DNA of 64,000 nucleotides from Bacteroidales bacterium (GCA_015060455.1 SUYM01000006.1:42793-106792), one strand, 5' to 3'; positions 34,373-44,024 are shown, counted from the stretch's first letter. Numbers and translations are program-made. The notes: a model not told the origin generated them from the letters alone.

Positions 34373-35728
34373 CTAAACAAGTCCCTGAGCCATCATTGCT
34401 TCTGCAACCTTGATGAAGCCGGCGATGTTGGCGCCCTTCACGTAGTTGACATAACCGTCGGCCTCAGTACCATACTTGACGCATGCCTCGTGGATGTCTG
34501 TCATGATTCTCTTGAGCTGCTGGTCAACTTCCTCCGGAGTCCATCTCAGACGCATTGAGTTCTGGGTCATTTCAAGACCTGATGTCGCTACACCGCCTGC
34601 GTTTGATGCCTTACCAGGGGAGTAGAGGATCTTTGCCTCCTGGAATGCAGCGATCGCGCCAGGAGTAGTAGGCATGTTCGCACCCTCTGCTACGCACATA
34701 CAGCCGTTTGCAAGGAGGGTCTTTGCCTCTTCCTCGTTGAGTTCGTTCTGAGTTGCACATGGCATGGCGATGTCGCATTTCACGCCCCATGGACGCTGAC
34801 CCTCGAAGTACTGTGCAGAAGGATACTGCTGTACATATTCCCTGATACGTCCGCGAAGAACGTTCTTGAGGTACATTACATATTTGAGTTTCTCTGCGTC
34901 AATTCCGTCCGGATCATAGATGTATCCGTTTGAGTCTGAGAGGGTAACGACCTTACCGCCGAGTTGTGTGGCCTTCTGTGCAGCATACTGTGCCACGTTT
35001 CCTGAGCCTGAAATGCAGACTGTCTTGCCTTCGTAACTGTCGCCCTTGGTTGCAAGCATTGCTGCAGCAAAGTAGCATGTGCCATAACCTGTTGCCTCAG
35101 GACGCATAGGGCTTCCGCCGAATGTCTGGCCCTTTCCAGTGAATACGCCTGTGAACTCGTCACGGAGTCTCTTGTACTGACCGAACATATATCCGACCTC
35201 ACGTCCGCCCACTCCGATGTCGCCGGCTGGAACGTCTGTGTTGGCACCGATATGTCTGTAAAGTTCTGTGATGAAACTCTGGCAGAAACGCATCACCTCA
35301 TTGTCTGACTTGCCCTTTGGGTTAAAGTCGGAACCACCTTTACCTGCTCCCATAGGGAGGGTGGTGAGGCTGTTCTTGAAGGTCTGCTCGAAAGCAAGGA
35401 ACTTCATGATCGAGAGGTTAACGCTCGGATGGAAACGGATACCACCCTTGTAAGGTCCGATCGCGCTGTTCATCTGCACGCGGTAGCCTCTGTTTATCTG
35501 TACTTCTCCCTCGTCGTTCAGCCATGGAACGCGGAAGATGATCACTCTTTCAGGTTCAACGATTCTTTCAAGAATCTTCTGGTCAATAAGGTATGGGTGC
35601 TCCATCATGTATGGGGCTACACTTTCAAGCACTTCCTTAACTGCCTGGTGGAACTCTTTCTCGCCAGGATTCTTTGCTGTGAGATCGGCCATGAAGCCGT
35701 CCACATACTTCTTTGTCATCTGATCCAT
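34373..35728 (-). CDS. gdhA: NADP-type glutamate dehydrogenase
   Basis: 451 aa from the ATG at 35728 (MDQMTKKYVDGFMADL); a longer reading from 35788 adds 20 residues not found in the family. Hexameric GDH hallmarks: GGIRFHPSVNLSIMKFLAFEQ, the catalytic-lysine motif LPMGAGKGGSDF, PAGDIGVGGREVGYMFG, and the coenzyme domain SGSGNVAQYAA. It aminates 2-oxoglutarate to glutamate; with the type III glutamine synthetase at 41 kb it covers ammonia assimilation. A CAAATTTA at 35805-35812 (TAAATTTG on the coding strand) is a likely -7 box. Confidence 0.96.
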   Translation of the reverse strand: MDQMTKKYVDGFMADLTAKNPGEKEFHQAVKEVLESVAPYMMEHPYLIDQKILERIVEPERVIIFRVPWLNDEGEVQINRGYRVQMNSAIGPYKGGIRFHPSVNLSIMKFLAFEQTFKNSLTTLPMGAGKGGSDFNPKGKSDNEVMRFCQSFITELYRHIGANTDVPAGDIGVGGREVGYMFGQYKRLRDEFTGVFTGKGQTFGGSPMRPEATGYGTCYFAAAMLATKGDSYEGKTVCISGSGNVAQYAAQKATQLGGKVVTLSDSNGYIYDPDGIDAEKLKYVMYLKNVLRGRIREYVQQYPSAQYFEGQRPWGVKCDIAMPCATQNELNEEEAKTLLANGCMCVAEGANMPTTPGAIAAFQEAKILYSPGKASNAGGVATSGLEMTQNSMRLRWTPEEVDQQLKRIMTDIHEACVKYGTEADGYVNYVKGANIAGFIKVAEAMMAQGLV

Positions 35729-35847
35729 AACGTTTCTATTTGTTAGTAAGTAGTTATTTGCACAAGAAATGTCTGTCGTGCTCTTCAAATCGGGCGCGAA
35801 AGCGCAAATTTAGTAAAACTATTTTGAATAATTATTCGAAATAGGGC

Positions 35848-35884
35848 AAAAAAAGTGCCCGAACAGTGATGAACGGGCTCTTTT
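35848..35884 (-). terminator. Terminator of the outer-membrane barrel gene
   Basis: On the minus strand, GAGCCCGTTCATCACTGTTCGGGCAC forms a GC-rich hairpin (inner stem GCCCG/CGGGC) followed directly by seven T residues. It lies about 40 nt after the stop at 35921 and upstream of gdhA. Confidence 0.75.
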
Positions 35885-35920
35885 CTTAATTTCTATGTTC
35901 CGAATTATGTTCCCTCTGAG

Positions 35921-37456
35921 TTAGAACAGGAAGCCGGTGTTGAGATAGAAGGCGAAACCGCCGTCCTGCTTGTTGAAGCACTGGGCACCCTCAAATGCCA
36001 CGATGAAATTCTGGTTCATGATGAAGCGGAGTCCGAGACCTGCTGAGCCGTGGAGACCGTCAACGAATTTGCCGTCCTTGCCTGTGCGTACAAAGTCCTT
36101 GTACAGAGCCGCTTTTGCTGCTCCCTTGACAGGGTCTGCCGCCAACAGAGCCAACTGTGACTTTTCGGTAAATGCCATGTCATATCCTCTGAACACATGT
36201 GCGCCGTCTGTGAATGCGCTGAGTGCAAAGGCGATGTTTTGTTTCCACAACTTGAACTCCACAAACTTATATCTGAACTCGATGTTATAGAATCCAACAT
36301 CCAGGCCCTGGACTCTGTTGAGCATAAGTCCGCGGACTGTTCTATATCCTCCGAAGCCGTCATAGTCAGGCTTGATACCCATGCTCGTGTAATATGGTGC
36401 GATGTACCATGGTGCATTTTTTCCGATGGTGCCCTCGTATGATATACGGTATGCAAAGGTGAGTGTCTCAGGGATTATAGGCACATACTGACGCATTGTC
36501 AGACAATATTTATAATAGTCGTGTCCGCGTGTAGTTCCAAGCCACCATGGATTGAGCATCAGGTGACCCTCTGCCCAAATGCCTTTGGTTGGGTTGTTCT
36601 CCACGTTTCTGCTGTCATACATAAGTCCGAGGCGTACTCCCGAAGAGAATCCTCCGTCAGCCTCATCGGCGGAGATGATGCCCCAGTCTTTATATAACTG
36701 GTAGAGAGATGTGCCCTTGTAGTCCGAGGCCGGATTGATGCCAGGGAAGACAGTATATCCCTTTGGCGAGAAGGCCTGCGTCTTGGTCCATGAGAAATTC
36801 CAGCCTGCTTCCCAATAGAAATTCTTGAGAATCTCGCCTGTGAAGTCCGCCCTCAATCTGACCACATCGCGTCCGTAACGATAGAAACCCTTAGGAATCT
36901 TCTTAAGTTTTTCACCGCTCTTTATGTACTTGTTTTCAAGTTTCTGACCAGCCTTATTCTTGTCCCATACAAGGTTATCCCTTATAAATCCCATGTCATA
37001 GATACTCTGGTAGCCGTTGAAACCATAGAAATCAAGCGCCGCGTCCTTGAAATATCCGGTGCAGATGGACATTCTCACACCTGGGATAAGTGTCTTGTTG
37101 TCATAGTTCAGAACAAACTTGTAACTGCCGATACGTGAGTCTTTTGCATAGGCAGAAGCCTCGATGTACCACTGCGAGTTCGGGTTAGGGTAGTTCGCAC
37201 CGTTTCCGAAATCATAGATGTTCAGCAGTGCTCCGAACTGGAATCCGCGGTCTGCATCAAATGCTACCACAGGAAGAGGACCGAGGTTGATGCCGGTCTT
37301 GATGATCTCGCCCTTTTCGTTGTATTGGACGTTCTTCTTTTTCTTCTTGGTGGTCTCCTGCGTCTGGGCCGCTTCGGAAGAAGTGTCTGTTGTATTTGCA
37401 TATCCGGCAGAACATACTGTCATCAATGCAATAATTACGGTCAGTGTCTTTTTCAT
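35921..37456 (-). CDS. BamA/TamA-like (surface antigen D15-type) outer-membrane protein
   Basis: 511 aa with signal peptide MKKTLTVIIALMTVCSAGYA, a short Lys-rich stretch (TTKKKKKNVQY), then a 16-strand-like barrel without POTRA domains. Features typical of the Omp85 barrel domain are GPLPVVAFDADRGFQFGALLN near the start, SGVRLGLMYDSRNVENNPTKG, FGGYRTVRGLMLNRVQG (the VRGF-like loop motif as TVRGL) and a terminal Phe (YLNTGFLF). Without POTRA it is unlikely to be the essential BamA; it may be a Bacteroidetes barrel involved in lipid or protein surface delivery. It overlaps the upstream acyltransferase gene by 4 nt. Confidence 0.78.
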   Translation of the reverse strand: MKKTLTVIIALMTVCSAGYANTTDTSSEAAQTQETTKKKKKNVQYNEKGEIIKTGINLGPLPVVAFDADRGFQFGALLNIYDFGNGANYPNPNSQWYIEASAYAKDSRIGSYKFVLNYDNKTLIPGVRMSICTGYFKDAALDFYGFNGYQSIYDMGFIRDNLVWDKNKAGQKLENKYIKSGEKLKKIPKGFYRYGRDVVRLRADFTGEILKNFYWEAGWNFSWTKTQAFSPKGYTVFPGINPASDYKGTSLYQLYKDWGIISADEADGGFSSGVRLGLMYDSRNVENNPTKGIWAEGHLMLNPWWLGTTRGHDYYKYCLTMRQYVPIIPETLTFAYRISYEGTIGKNAPWYIAPYYTSMGIKPDYDGFGGYRTVRGLMLNRVQGLDVGFYNIEFRYKFVEFKLWKQNIAFALSAFTDGAHVFRGYDMAFTEKSQLALLAADPVKGAAKAALYKDFVRTGKDGKFVDGLHGSAGLGLRFIMNQNFIVAFEGAQCFNKQDGGFAFYLNTGFLF

Positions 37457-38778
37457 AGTTGCTTAAAGTCTCTGACAATGCTCTGGAACTCGTCCCTGAG
37501 TTGTCTGTTGAACAAAAGTTTTATGTCTGATATCCATCGGCGGCAGCCTTCAAGGTAGTCATGAAGGAAACTGTATGAAGGTATCCACAGAAGCATCAGA
37601 GCCAATGCCAGCCACCAAGGTGCAAGGCAGAAGGCAAGGGGAGTGTATATAAGGAACAGTATCAGACCTACCGCCAGTTTTATGGCAAAACTTACAGTGT
37701 TACCGAATGCAGGGTCTTTCGCTCCCTTCCTTATCTTGGTCTCCACAGCCCACATAGGGAGTGAGGCGATGGCGCTGAATATGAAATATGGCAGTCCGAT
37801 GAGAACTGCAAGTGTCTTGAATATAGAGGATAAAACAAGATTGTTTTTTCTGAAAGAATATATTGATACACCTGCTTTTCTGCGGTTGCACTCGAAAGAG
37901 GCACCACGCCCGATGATCTGAGTCATCTTTTCAGGCTCCTCGCTCAGTTTTTCTTCTATACTTTGTGCGATTGCCCTGTTGCGGGCCATGCTTTCTGAGA
38001 GTCTGGTGAACCTGTCGCCGTAACCTCTGCATCTTCCGTCGATGGCGCACATCCTGACAAGTGCCCATTTGCCCTCGTAGTTGTCGTCTGACGGAATATA
38101 TGTGATGACTTTTGTCATTTCGCTGCTGAGCGCCTTTCTCAACGCCTCGATAGCCTGAGGTTCGCTTTCGAAACTGTTTTCTCTGAGGAACTGCGTAACG
38201 TTTATCGGCTTGCCGTATGTCAGAAGCGAGGTGCTCCGATAGCGGAAATAGTCTCCGTATTCAAGTCCCACAGGAAGCAGATATACGGGCTTCCTGTCGC
38301 CGAATTTTTCGTTTGCGGCAAGTGCTATGCGCATTGCTCCCTTTCCAAGAACCTGAAGGGAATGACGTGTCCTGTGTGTTCCTTCGGGAAACAGGCAGAA
38401 TCTTACATCGTTCTCCAATGTATCTACAATGACCTCCTGAGTCTTGTTGTTCTGGAGCACATTTCGGATGCCGTCCCTCTGCCGTACCATCGGGAGGATC
38501 CTGATGAATGTCAATAACTTGGCAAACAAGGGTTTGTGGAAGATGTCCGCCCTGGCTCCGAATACCGTGAGCCTTTTGTAGCCTCGTAGCATCACCAGAG
38601 CATCCATCAGGGTGTTGCAATGGTTGGGACATGCAATCTGGGCGCCTTGCGAAGGGATATTTTCCTCTCCGGCAACCTCGACCTTGCGGTAACTTCCCCT
38701 AATGCACCAATCAACTATTTGGTATAGGGCTGAATATCTCCAATCCTTGTCGTATATGTTCTTTCGACCCATAAACAT
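37453..38778 (-). CDS. 1-acyl-glycerol-3-phosphate acyltransferase-like protein (PlsC superfamily)
   Basis: About 441 aa. The N-terminal half is a PlsC/LPLAT domain: block I ACPNHCNTLMDALVML (an NHxxxxD version of HxxxxD), block III LFPEGTHRTRHSLQVLG (EGT(H)). The C-terminal half has transmembrane helices (residues ~305-330 and ~355-400) typical of long Bacteroidetes acyltransferases. It would add a fatty acid to a glycerophospholipid or related acceptor at the inner membrane. Coupled by a 4-nt overlap to the outer-membrane barrel gene and just downstream of the BASS transporter. Confidence 0.85.
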   Translation of the reverse strand: MFMGRKNIYDKDWRYSALYQIVDWCIRGSYRKVEVAGEENIPSQGAQIACPNHCNTLMDALVMLRGYKRLTVFGARADIFHKPLFAKLLTFIRILPMVRQRDGIRNVLQNNKTQEVIVDTLENDVRFCLFPEGTHRTRHSLQVLGKGAMRIALAANEKFGDRKPVYLLPVGLEYGDYFRYRSTSLLTYGKPINVTQFLRENSFESEPQAIEALRKALSSEMTKVITYIPSDDNYEGKWALVRMCAIDGRCRGYGDRFTRLSESMARNRAIAQSIEEKLSEEPEKMTQIIGRGASFECNRRKAGVSIYSFRKNNLVLSSIFKTLAVLIGLPYFIFSAIASLPMWAVETKIRKGAKDPAFGNTVSFAIKLAVGLILFLIYTPLAFCLAPWWLALALMLLWIPSYSFLHDYLEGCRRWISDIKLLFNRQLRDEFQSIVRDFKQL

Positions 38779-38784
38779 CAAATT

Positions 38785-39876
38785 TTAGTCTTCTTCTCTA
38801 TTGACCTTTCTTCCGTTGTATTTCCATAAAAGTGCAAGAGCCAGACCGGAAATGATGTGCCATACGCCCCACCATGCTACAATCACAAGCATACCTCCGT
38901 TGTTTGCCCATACAGTCGGGTCAAATATCTTCGGATTGAGAAGGAGAGCCAGACCAAGTCCGCTGTTCTGGATGCCAGTCTCGATGGTGATGGTCCTGCG
39001 GTCTCTGAATGGTGTTTTCAGGAGTGTGCTGAGGCCGAATCCGATGCCGAGGGCGGTGAGGTTATGCACCAGGACAATAAGGAATATGAATGCGATGCAC
39101 TTCATGAACGCATCGAAGTTTCCGACAAATGCAATGACTACCATGCCGATGAAGAATATGATCGAGATATACTGCATCGGCTTCTTCAATGCCTTTGTCA
39201 GTTTAGGAAGGTAGTAGTTGCAGAGGATTCCGAGGACGAGCGGAATACCCAGGAGAATGAATATGGTTGTGAATATGTCTCCTAACGGAATATATAGTTC
39301 AGGAAGGTCAGGGATACGTTTGTCTGCAAACCTGATGTACATGCTGCCCCAGAATGAGAAATTGAGAGGCGTAGTGAATACGCAAAGGGCAGTGTTTATG
39401 GCTGTAAGTGAAACTGAAAGTTCCGAGTTGCCCTTGCTGAGCGATGTGATGAAGTTGGATATGTTTCCTCCCGGGCAGGCTGCGACGAGAATCATACCAA
39501 GGGATATCATCGGGGTGAGTATGCTCTTGAAGGTGATGGTGAGCAGGAAGGTCATCGCCGGAAGCAGAATAAGTTGGCAGACCATTCCTATGATCACTGA
39601 GCGAGGGTTCTTGAAGATGTCGATGAATGTCTTTGGCTTGATGCCGAGAGCGACTCCGAACATTACTATTGCCAGAACTATGTTCAGGGCAAGCATTCCT
39701 CCGTTGCCGCCCATATGTACATCTATCTGGTCAAGTCCGTGCATTGCACTCATGAACTTTTCATATAAGGTAGGTCTGGTGCCGGCTAATGTATCGGCGA
39801 CATTCTGATTCTGGATAAGCATCTGGGAAAGGCTGTCCTTCATCTGAACGAGCGTATCCGCCATTTCATGTTCCAT
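38785..39876 (-). CDS. Bile acid:sodium symporter (BASS) family transporter
   Basis: 363 aa. After an unusual ~55-residue soluble N-terminal extension, about nine to ten transmembrane helices follow. BASS landmarks are FGVALGIKPKTF, VAACPGGNISNFITSLSKGN (the ACPGG-x-x-SN sodium-site motif) and ETGIQNSGLGLALLL (the E-x-G-x-Q-N motif of the crossover helix). Substrates in the family include bile acids, pantoate and other organic anions. It is the first gene of a three-gene minus-strand run with the acyltransferase and barrel. A choloylglycine hydrolase-like gene lies 5 kb away, but not in the same operon. Confidence 0.9.
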   Translation of the reverse strand: MEHEMADTLVQMKDSLSQMLIQNQNVADTLAGTRPTLYEKFMSAMHGLDQIDVHMGGNGGMLALNIVLAIVMFGVALGIKPKTFIDIFKNPRSVIIGMVCQLILLPAMTFLLTITFKSILTPMISLGMILVAACPGGNISNFITSLSKGNSELSVSLTAINTALCVFTTPLNFSFWGSMYIRFADKRIPDLPELYIPLGDIFTTIFILLGIPLVLGILCNYYLPKLTKALKKPMQYISIIFFIGMVVIAFVGNFDAFMKCIAFIFLIVLVHNLTALGIGFGLSTLLKTPFRDRRTITIETGIQNSGLGLALLLNPKIFDPTVWANNGGMLVIVAWWGVWHIISGLALALLWKYNGRKVNREED

Positions 39877-39916
39877 ATTAAAGTTATTTAAGGTTTAGAT
39901 TTGCGTTTATATCATG

Positions 39917-39924
39917 CAAATATA
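39917..39924 (-). promoter_or_regulatory. Putative -7 promoter box for the BASS-acyltransferase-barrel run
   Basis: CAAATATA reads TATATTTG on the minus strand, matching the Bacteroidetes -7 consensus TAnnTTTG, 41 nt upstream of the BASS start. No convincing -33 TTTG is found at the expected spacing. Confidence 0.4.
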
Positions 39925-40015
39925 CGAATGTTTTAGTAAAAGAGTGTACTAAACGTGAATATTTTGCGAAACCATCATATTTGTGGTAAAAACTCTTCAT
40001 TTCAGGATATTTGAT

Positions 40016-40023
40016 TATATTTG
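40016..40023 (+). promoter_or_regulatory. Putative -7 promoter box for pta
   Basis: TATATTTG lies 38 nt before the chosen ATG of pta. It supports the downstream start at 40061, because the longer reading from 39983 would begin upstream of the promoter. Confidence 0.5.
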
Positions 40024-40060
40024 CCGACCGAATATTATAAACACGTTTAACATTATAAAT

Positions 40061-41068
40061 ATGTCACTTATTGAAAGTATCATCGCGCGTGCCAAATCAA
40101 ACAGGCAGCGCATTGTGCTCCCGGAATCTCTTGAAGAGCGCACCCTTACAGCGGCAGACAAGTCTCTTGCTGATGGAATTGCAGATATCATACTTATCGG
40201 TGATCCTGACGAAATTTTTGCACTTGCCGACAAACTTGGCCTGAAGAATATCGACAAGGCGACCATCATTGACCCTGCTACCAGCGAAAAGACCGCTGAG
40301 TATGCGAATCTTCTTTATGAACTTCGCAAGAACAAGGGCATGACCCCTGAGAAGGCCGCACAACTTGTTCTGGATCCGCTTTATTTCGGCTGCCTCATCA
40401 TCAAGAGCGGCGACGCTGACGGACAGATAAGCGGTGCCCTTTCAACAACAGGCGAGACACTCCGTCCTGCTCTTCAGATCATCAAATGTTCTCCAGGCAT
40501 CACATGTGTCAGCGGCGCAATGCTTATGATAACAAACACTCCTGAATATGGTGAGGACGGTGTTCTGGTTGTGGGTGATGTTGCCGTGACTCCTATGCCA
40601 GACGCTTCTCAGTTGGCTCAGATCGCTGTCTGCACAGCACAGACTGCAAAAAGTGTTGCAGGTTTCGCTGATCCAAGAGTTGCTATGCTTTCCTTCTCTA
40701 CTCTCGGTTCTGCTAAGCATGAGGTTGTCGATAAGGTGATCGAGGCTACAAAACTTGCCAAGGAACTTGATCCTGCTCTCAAAGTGGAGGGTGAACTTCA
40801 GGCTGATGCTGCACTGGTTCCGTCAGTAGGTCAGAAGAAGGCTCCTGGTTCTGAAATCGCAGGTCATGCGAATGTTCTCGTATTCCCATGTCTTGAAGTG
40901 GGTAACATTGCATACAAACTCGTTCAGAGACTCGGAAATGCTGATGCCATAGGTCCAATCCTTCAGGGTATCGCACGTCCGGTCAACGACCTCAGCCGCG
41001 GCTGCTCTGTGGATGATATCTACAAGATGGTGGCTATCACAGCATGTCAGGCGATGGACGCAAAATAA
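40061..41068 (+). CDS. pta: Phosphate acetyltransferase
   Basis: 335 aa from the ATG at 40061 (MSLIESIIARAKSNRQRIVLPE). The family pattern is seen in ADGIADIILIGDPDEI, DPLYFGCLIIKSGDADGQISGA (core KSGDADGQISG), VVGDVAVTPMPDASQLAQIA and the C-terminal RPVNDLSRGCSVDDIYKM. It interconverts acetyl-CoA and acetyl phosphate for acetate production. No acetate kinase gene is adjacent in the window. This is the short form without the N-terminal regulatory domain. Confidence 0.95.
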   Translation: MSLIESIIARAKSNRQRIVLPESLEERTLTAADKSLADGIADIILIGDPDEIFALADKLGLKNIDKATIIDPATSEKTAEYANLLYELRKNKGMTPEKAAQLVLDPLYFGCLIIKSGDADGQISGALSTTGETLRPALQIIKCSPGITCVSGAMLMITNTPEYGEDGVLVVGDVAVTPMPDASQLAQIAVCTAQTAKSVAGFADPRVAMLSFSTLGSAKHEVVDKVIEATKLAKELDPALKVEGELQADAALVPSVGQKKAPGSEIAGHANVLVFPCLEVGNIAYKLVQRLGNADAIGPILQGIARPVNDLSRGCSVDDIYKMVAITACQAMDAK

Positions 41069-41090
41069 TCCATCATAATATTTTATAAGG

Positions 41091-41127
41091 AGCGGTTTCC
41101 CCGATATACGGAGTGGAACCGCTTTTT
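41091..41127 (+). terminator. Rho-independent terminator of pta
   Basis: Stem AGCGGTTTCC / GGAACCGCT is followed by TTTTT at 41123-41127, 22 nt after the pta stop. Confidence 0.85.
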
Positions 41128-41162
41128 CCGATATATTAGGCAGAGTGAATCTATAAATTCAC

Positions 41163-41170
41163 TATATTTG
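41163..41170 (+). promoter_or_regulatory. Putative -7 promoter box for glnN
   Basis: TATATTTG, 25 nt before the glutamine synthetase ATG. The -33 region is not a clear TTTG. Confidence 0.45.
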
Positions 41171-41195
41171 CGGGAATTTGACAAATTGAGAAACT

Positions 41196-43370
41196 ATGGC
41201 GACATTCAGACAAAGGGCCTTGGACGAGGCTTCTACACATAATACAGGAAGATATTATAAAGAAGAGGGACCGGTGTCCGCATATTTCGGGAGTAATGTC
41301 CTTGATCTGGACAAGATGAAGGACTATATGTCCGCCAAGGCGTATGAGGCAGTTCTGGCTGCGGTAAAGTTCGGGGCAAAGTTGGACTTGACCGCTGCTG
41401 ATGAGATTGCCGCCGGAATGATGAAATGGGCCATGGAGAAGGGTGCGACGCATTATACGCATCTTTTTCAGCCTCTTACGGATTCCACAGCGGAAAAGCA
41501 TGAGGCCTTCATCACTGTGAAGGATGGTCGTCCTTTCGAAAAATTCAATGGAAGCGCCCTTGTGCAGCAGGAGCCTGATGCGTCAAGTTTCCCGAACGGC
41601 GGTCTGCGAAATACTTTCGAGGCTCGTGGATATTCTGCCTGGGACCCGCTCTCTCCTGTGTTCCTTATGGATGAGACCCTCTGTATTCCGTCTGTATTCG
41701 TTTCATATACAGGTGAGGCTCTCGATACGAAGGTGCCTAATCTGAAATCATTGCATGCACTGAGCGAGGCGGCCACAAAGGTGGTGAATCTGTTTGATGA
41801 AAATGTGTCGTCCGTTCATGTGAATCTCGGTATCGAGCAGGAGTATTTCCTTGTTGATGAGGCTCTTTACAATGCACGTCCGGACCTCATGCTCTGCAAC
41901 AGGACGGTGATCGGACATACCTCCGCAAAGGACCAGCAGTTGGAAGACCACTATTTCGGCGCCATTCCGTCTCGCGTGAGTTCATTTATGAAAGACTTTG
42001 AGACTGAGGCATATAAACTCGGTATCCTCTTGCAGACAAGACATAATGAGGTGGCTCCGAACCAGTTTGAGTGCGCTCCTGTCTATTGTGATGCCATCAA
42101 GGCCATAGACCAGAACATGATGCTGATGATAGTGATGCAGAAGGTGGCCGAGAAACATCATCTTAAAGTCATATTCCATGAGAAGCCGTTTGACGGTGTC
42201 AATGGCTCCGGAAAGCATTGCAACTGGTCCATAGTTACTGATACAGGCGTAAACCTTCTTTCTCCGGGCAAGACCCCGACCAAGAACCTTCAGTTCCTGT
42301 CCTTCTATGCGGCTGTGCTCCGTGCGGTATATAAGCATCATTATCTTCTGATGACCTCGGTAGCGACCCTCGGTAATTCCTACCGCCTCGGAGGTCATGA
42401 GGCACCACCGGCCGTGATGTCGGTATTCTCCGGCTCGACGCTGTACAGGGTGTTCCAGAGCATTCTCGGACTTACCGACGAGGATGTGGCTTCGGGCAGT
42501 CAGGAGAGCATCAGGATTGTGAACTCTATTCCGGAGATATTCCCGGACAATACTGACAGAAACCGCACATCGCCTTTTGCCTTTACAGGTAACAGGTTCG
42601 AGTTCCGTGCTGTGGGCTCCTCTCAGAACGTCGCATCTGCCGCCTACGTGGTCAATTCCGTTGTGGCAGAGAGTCTTAACGAGTTCCGCGCCGAGGTGGA
42701 TGCACTTGAAGCCGCAGGTGAGGAACGTTCTTCTGCTGTGATGTCTGTGGTGCGAAAGTTCATTTCAGAGTCTCAGGATATCATGTTCGAGGGCAACGGT
42801 TACAGCAAGGAGTGGGAGAAGGAGTCTCAGAGAAGGGGATTGCGTGCTGTGCGTAATGTTCCGGAGTCGTATGAGGTATATCATGAGCATCAGACTGTGC
42901 AACTGTTTGACAGGCTCGGTGTGCTTGCTCCGAATGAGGTTCAGGCGCGTTTTGAGATATTGAATGAGACTTATGTGAAGAAACTCCAGATCGAGGCCCG
43001 TATCATAGGTGATATGTGTCTGAATCATGTCATTCCTGCTGCTGTGAAGTATCAGAATGTGCTTATCGAGAATGTGAACGGTATCCGTGAAATTTTCGGA
43101 AAGGGTTATCTTGAGTTCTGCAGTGCGGAGATCGAGACCTTGAAGAAGATCTCCACATATATCAACAGCATTTCCATCTATGTCGAGCAACTTGTGGAGG
43201 CCCGCAAAAAGGCAAACCGCATTGAGGATATGGCTCAGAGGGCTGTCGTTTATTCGCATGATGTGAAAGATATGATGGATAAGGTTCGTGAGAATGCGGA
43301 TAAACTTGAGATGCTGATTGACGATGAGATGTGGACTCTGCCTAAGTATAGGGAGTTGTTGTTCTTTTAG
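41196..43370 (+). CDS. glnN: Glutamine synthetase type III
   Basis: 724 aa, the length of GSIII and far longer than GSI. The catalytic core contains VNLGIEQEYFLVDEALY (glutamate/metal binding), QTRHNEVAPNQFECAPVY, FHEKPFDGVNGSGKHCNWSI (core NGSGKHCNWS) and RTSPFAFTGNRFEFRAVGSSQN. The ~180-residue helical C-terminal extension is typical of the Bacteroidetes enzyme. It makes glutamine from glutamate and ammonia. It has its own promoter and is followed after 11 nt by an exonuclease-like gene that is likely co-transcribed. Confidence 0.96.
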   Translation: MATFRQRALDEASTHNTGRYYKEEGPVSAYFGSNVLDLDKMKDYMSAKAYEAVLAAVKFGAKLDLTAADEIAAGMMKWAMEKGATHYTHLFQPLTDSTAEKHEAFITVKDGRPFEKFNGSALVQQEPDASSFPNGGLRNTFEARGYSAWDPLSPVFLMDETLCIPSVFVSYTGEALDTKVPNLKSLHALSEAATKVVNLFDENVSSVHVNLGIEQEYFLVDEALYNARPDLMLCNRTVIGHTSAKDQQLEDHYFGAIPSRVSSFMKDFETEAYKLGILLQTRHNEVAPNQFECAPVYCDAIKAIDQNMMLMIVMQKVAEKHHLKVIFHEKPFDGVNGSGKHCNWSIVTDTGVNLLSPGKTPTKNLQFLSFYAAVLRAVYKHHYLLMTSVATLGNSYRLGGHEAPPAVMSVFSGSTLYRVFQSILGLTDEDVASGSQESIRIVNSIPEIFPDNTDRNRTSPFAFTGNRFEFRAVGSSQNVASAAYVVNSVVAESLNEFRAEVDALEAAGEERSSAVMSVVRKFISESQDIMFEGNGYSKEWEKESQRRGLRAVRNVPESYEVYHEHQTVQLFDRLGVLAPNEVQARFEILNETYVKKLQIEARIIGDMCLNHVIPAAVKYQNVLIENVNGIREIFGKGYLEFCSAEIETLKKISTYINSISIYVEQLVEARKKANRIEDMAQRAVVYSHDVKDMMDKVRENADKLEMLIDDEMWTLPKYRELLFF

Positions 43371-43381
43371 CCTGTGATTCT

Positions 43382-43984
43382 ATGTTTATTGAGAGTATAA
43401 CACCGAAGGAGATGGAGAAACTTGATTTTGTTTCTTTTCCCGGGAAAATATATGTGATTGATTCTGTTGGAGCCGAGTTCAACAGGGCCATTGCGTATCT
43501 GCGTTCGCAGAAGGTCATCGGTTTCGACACAGAGACTCGTCCTACCTTCTCGCCGGATCAGCCGCGTTATGGTGTCGCTCTCTTGCAGTTGTCAGGGCCG
43601 GATAAGGCTTTCCTGTTCAGAATCAATAAGATGGGTATGCACAGGAGGCTTTGCAATCTCTTGGCATCCGATAAGGTGATAAAGGTCGGCGCTGCTATCC
43701 ATGATGATATCCGCGGGTTGCAGAAAAAGCACGATTTCAAGCCGTCTGCCTTTGTGGATCTGCAGAAGATTGTATGGGAGTGGGGGATTCGCGATAAGAG
43801 TGTGAAGAAGATGGCTGCTATTATTCTGGGTTTCAGGGTGTCCAAAACCCAGCAACTCTCCAATTGGGAAGCAGAGCACCTGTCGGAGTCGCAATGCAAA
43901 TATGCGGCAACTGACGCATGGGTGTGCCGCGAGATGTATCTGAAACTGATGGCGTCGGAGAAGAATCCTTTGGAGGAGCAGTAA
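43382..43984 (+). CDS. 3'-5' exonuclease (RNase D / WRN-type DEDDy domain)
   Basis: 200 aa, a single DEDD exonuclease domain. Exo I is IGFDTETRPTF (D-x-E), Exo II is KVGAAIHDDIRGLQ (D), and Exo III is KYAATDAWVCREMY (Y-x-x-x-D; DEDDy class). There is no HRDC domain. It would remove nucleotides from DNA or RNA 3' ends. It follows glnN by 11 nt and precedes repeat DNA. Confidence 0.9.
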   Translation: MFIESITPKEMEKLDFVSFPGKIYVIDSVGAEFNRAIAYLRSQKVIGFDTETRPTFSPDQPRYGVALLQLSGPDKAFLFRINKMGMHRRLCNLLASDKVIKVGAAIHDDIRGLQKKHDFKPSAFVDLQKIVWEWGIRDKSVKKMAAIILGFRVSKTQQLSNWEAEHLSESQCKYAATDAWVCREMYLKLMASEKNPLEEQ

Positions 43985-43985
43985 T

Positions 43986-44020
43986 GTCATCCCGAGCGAC
44001 CGTAGGGAGTCGAGGGATCT
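43986..44020. repeat. Dispersed short repeat copy
   Basis: GTCATCCCGAGCG...GTCGAGGGATCT directly follows the exonuclease stop and abuts the 199-bp element. Confidence 0.7.
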
Positions 44021-44024
44021 AATA

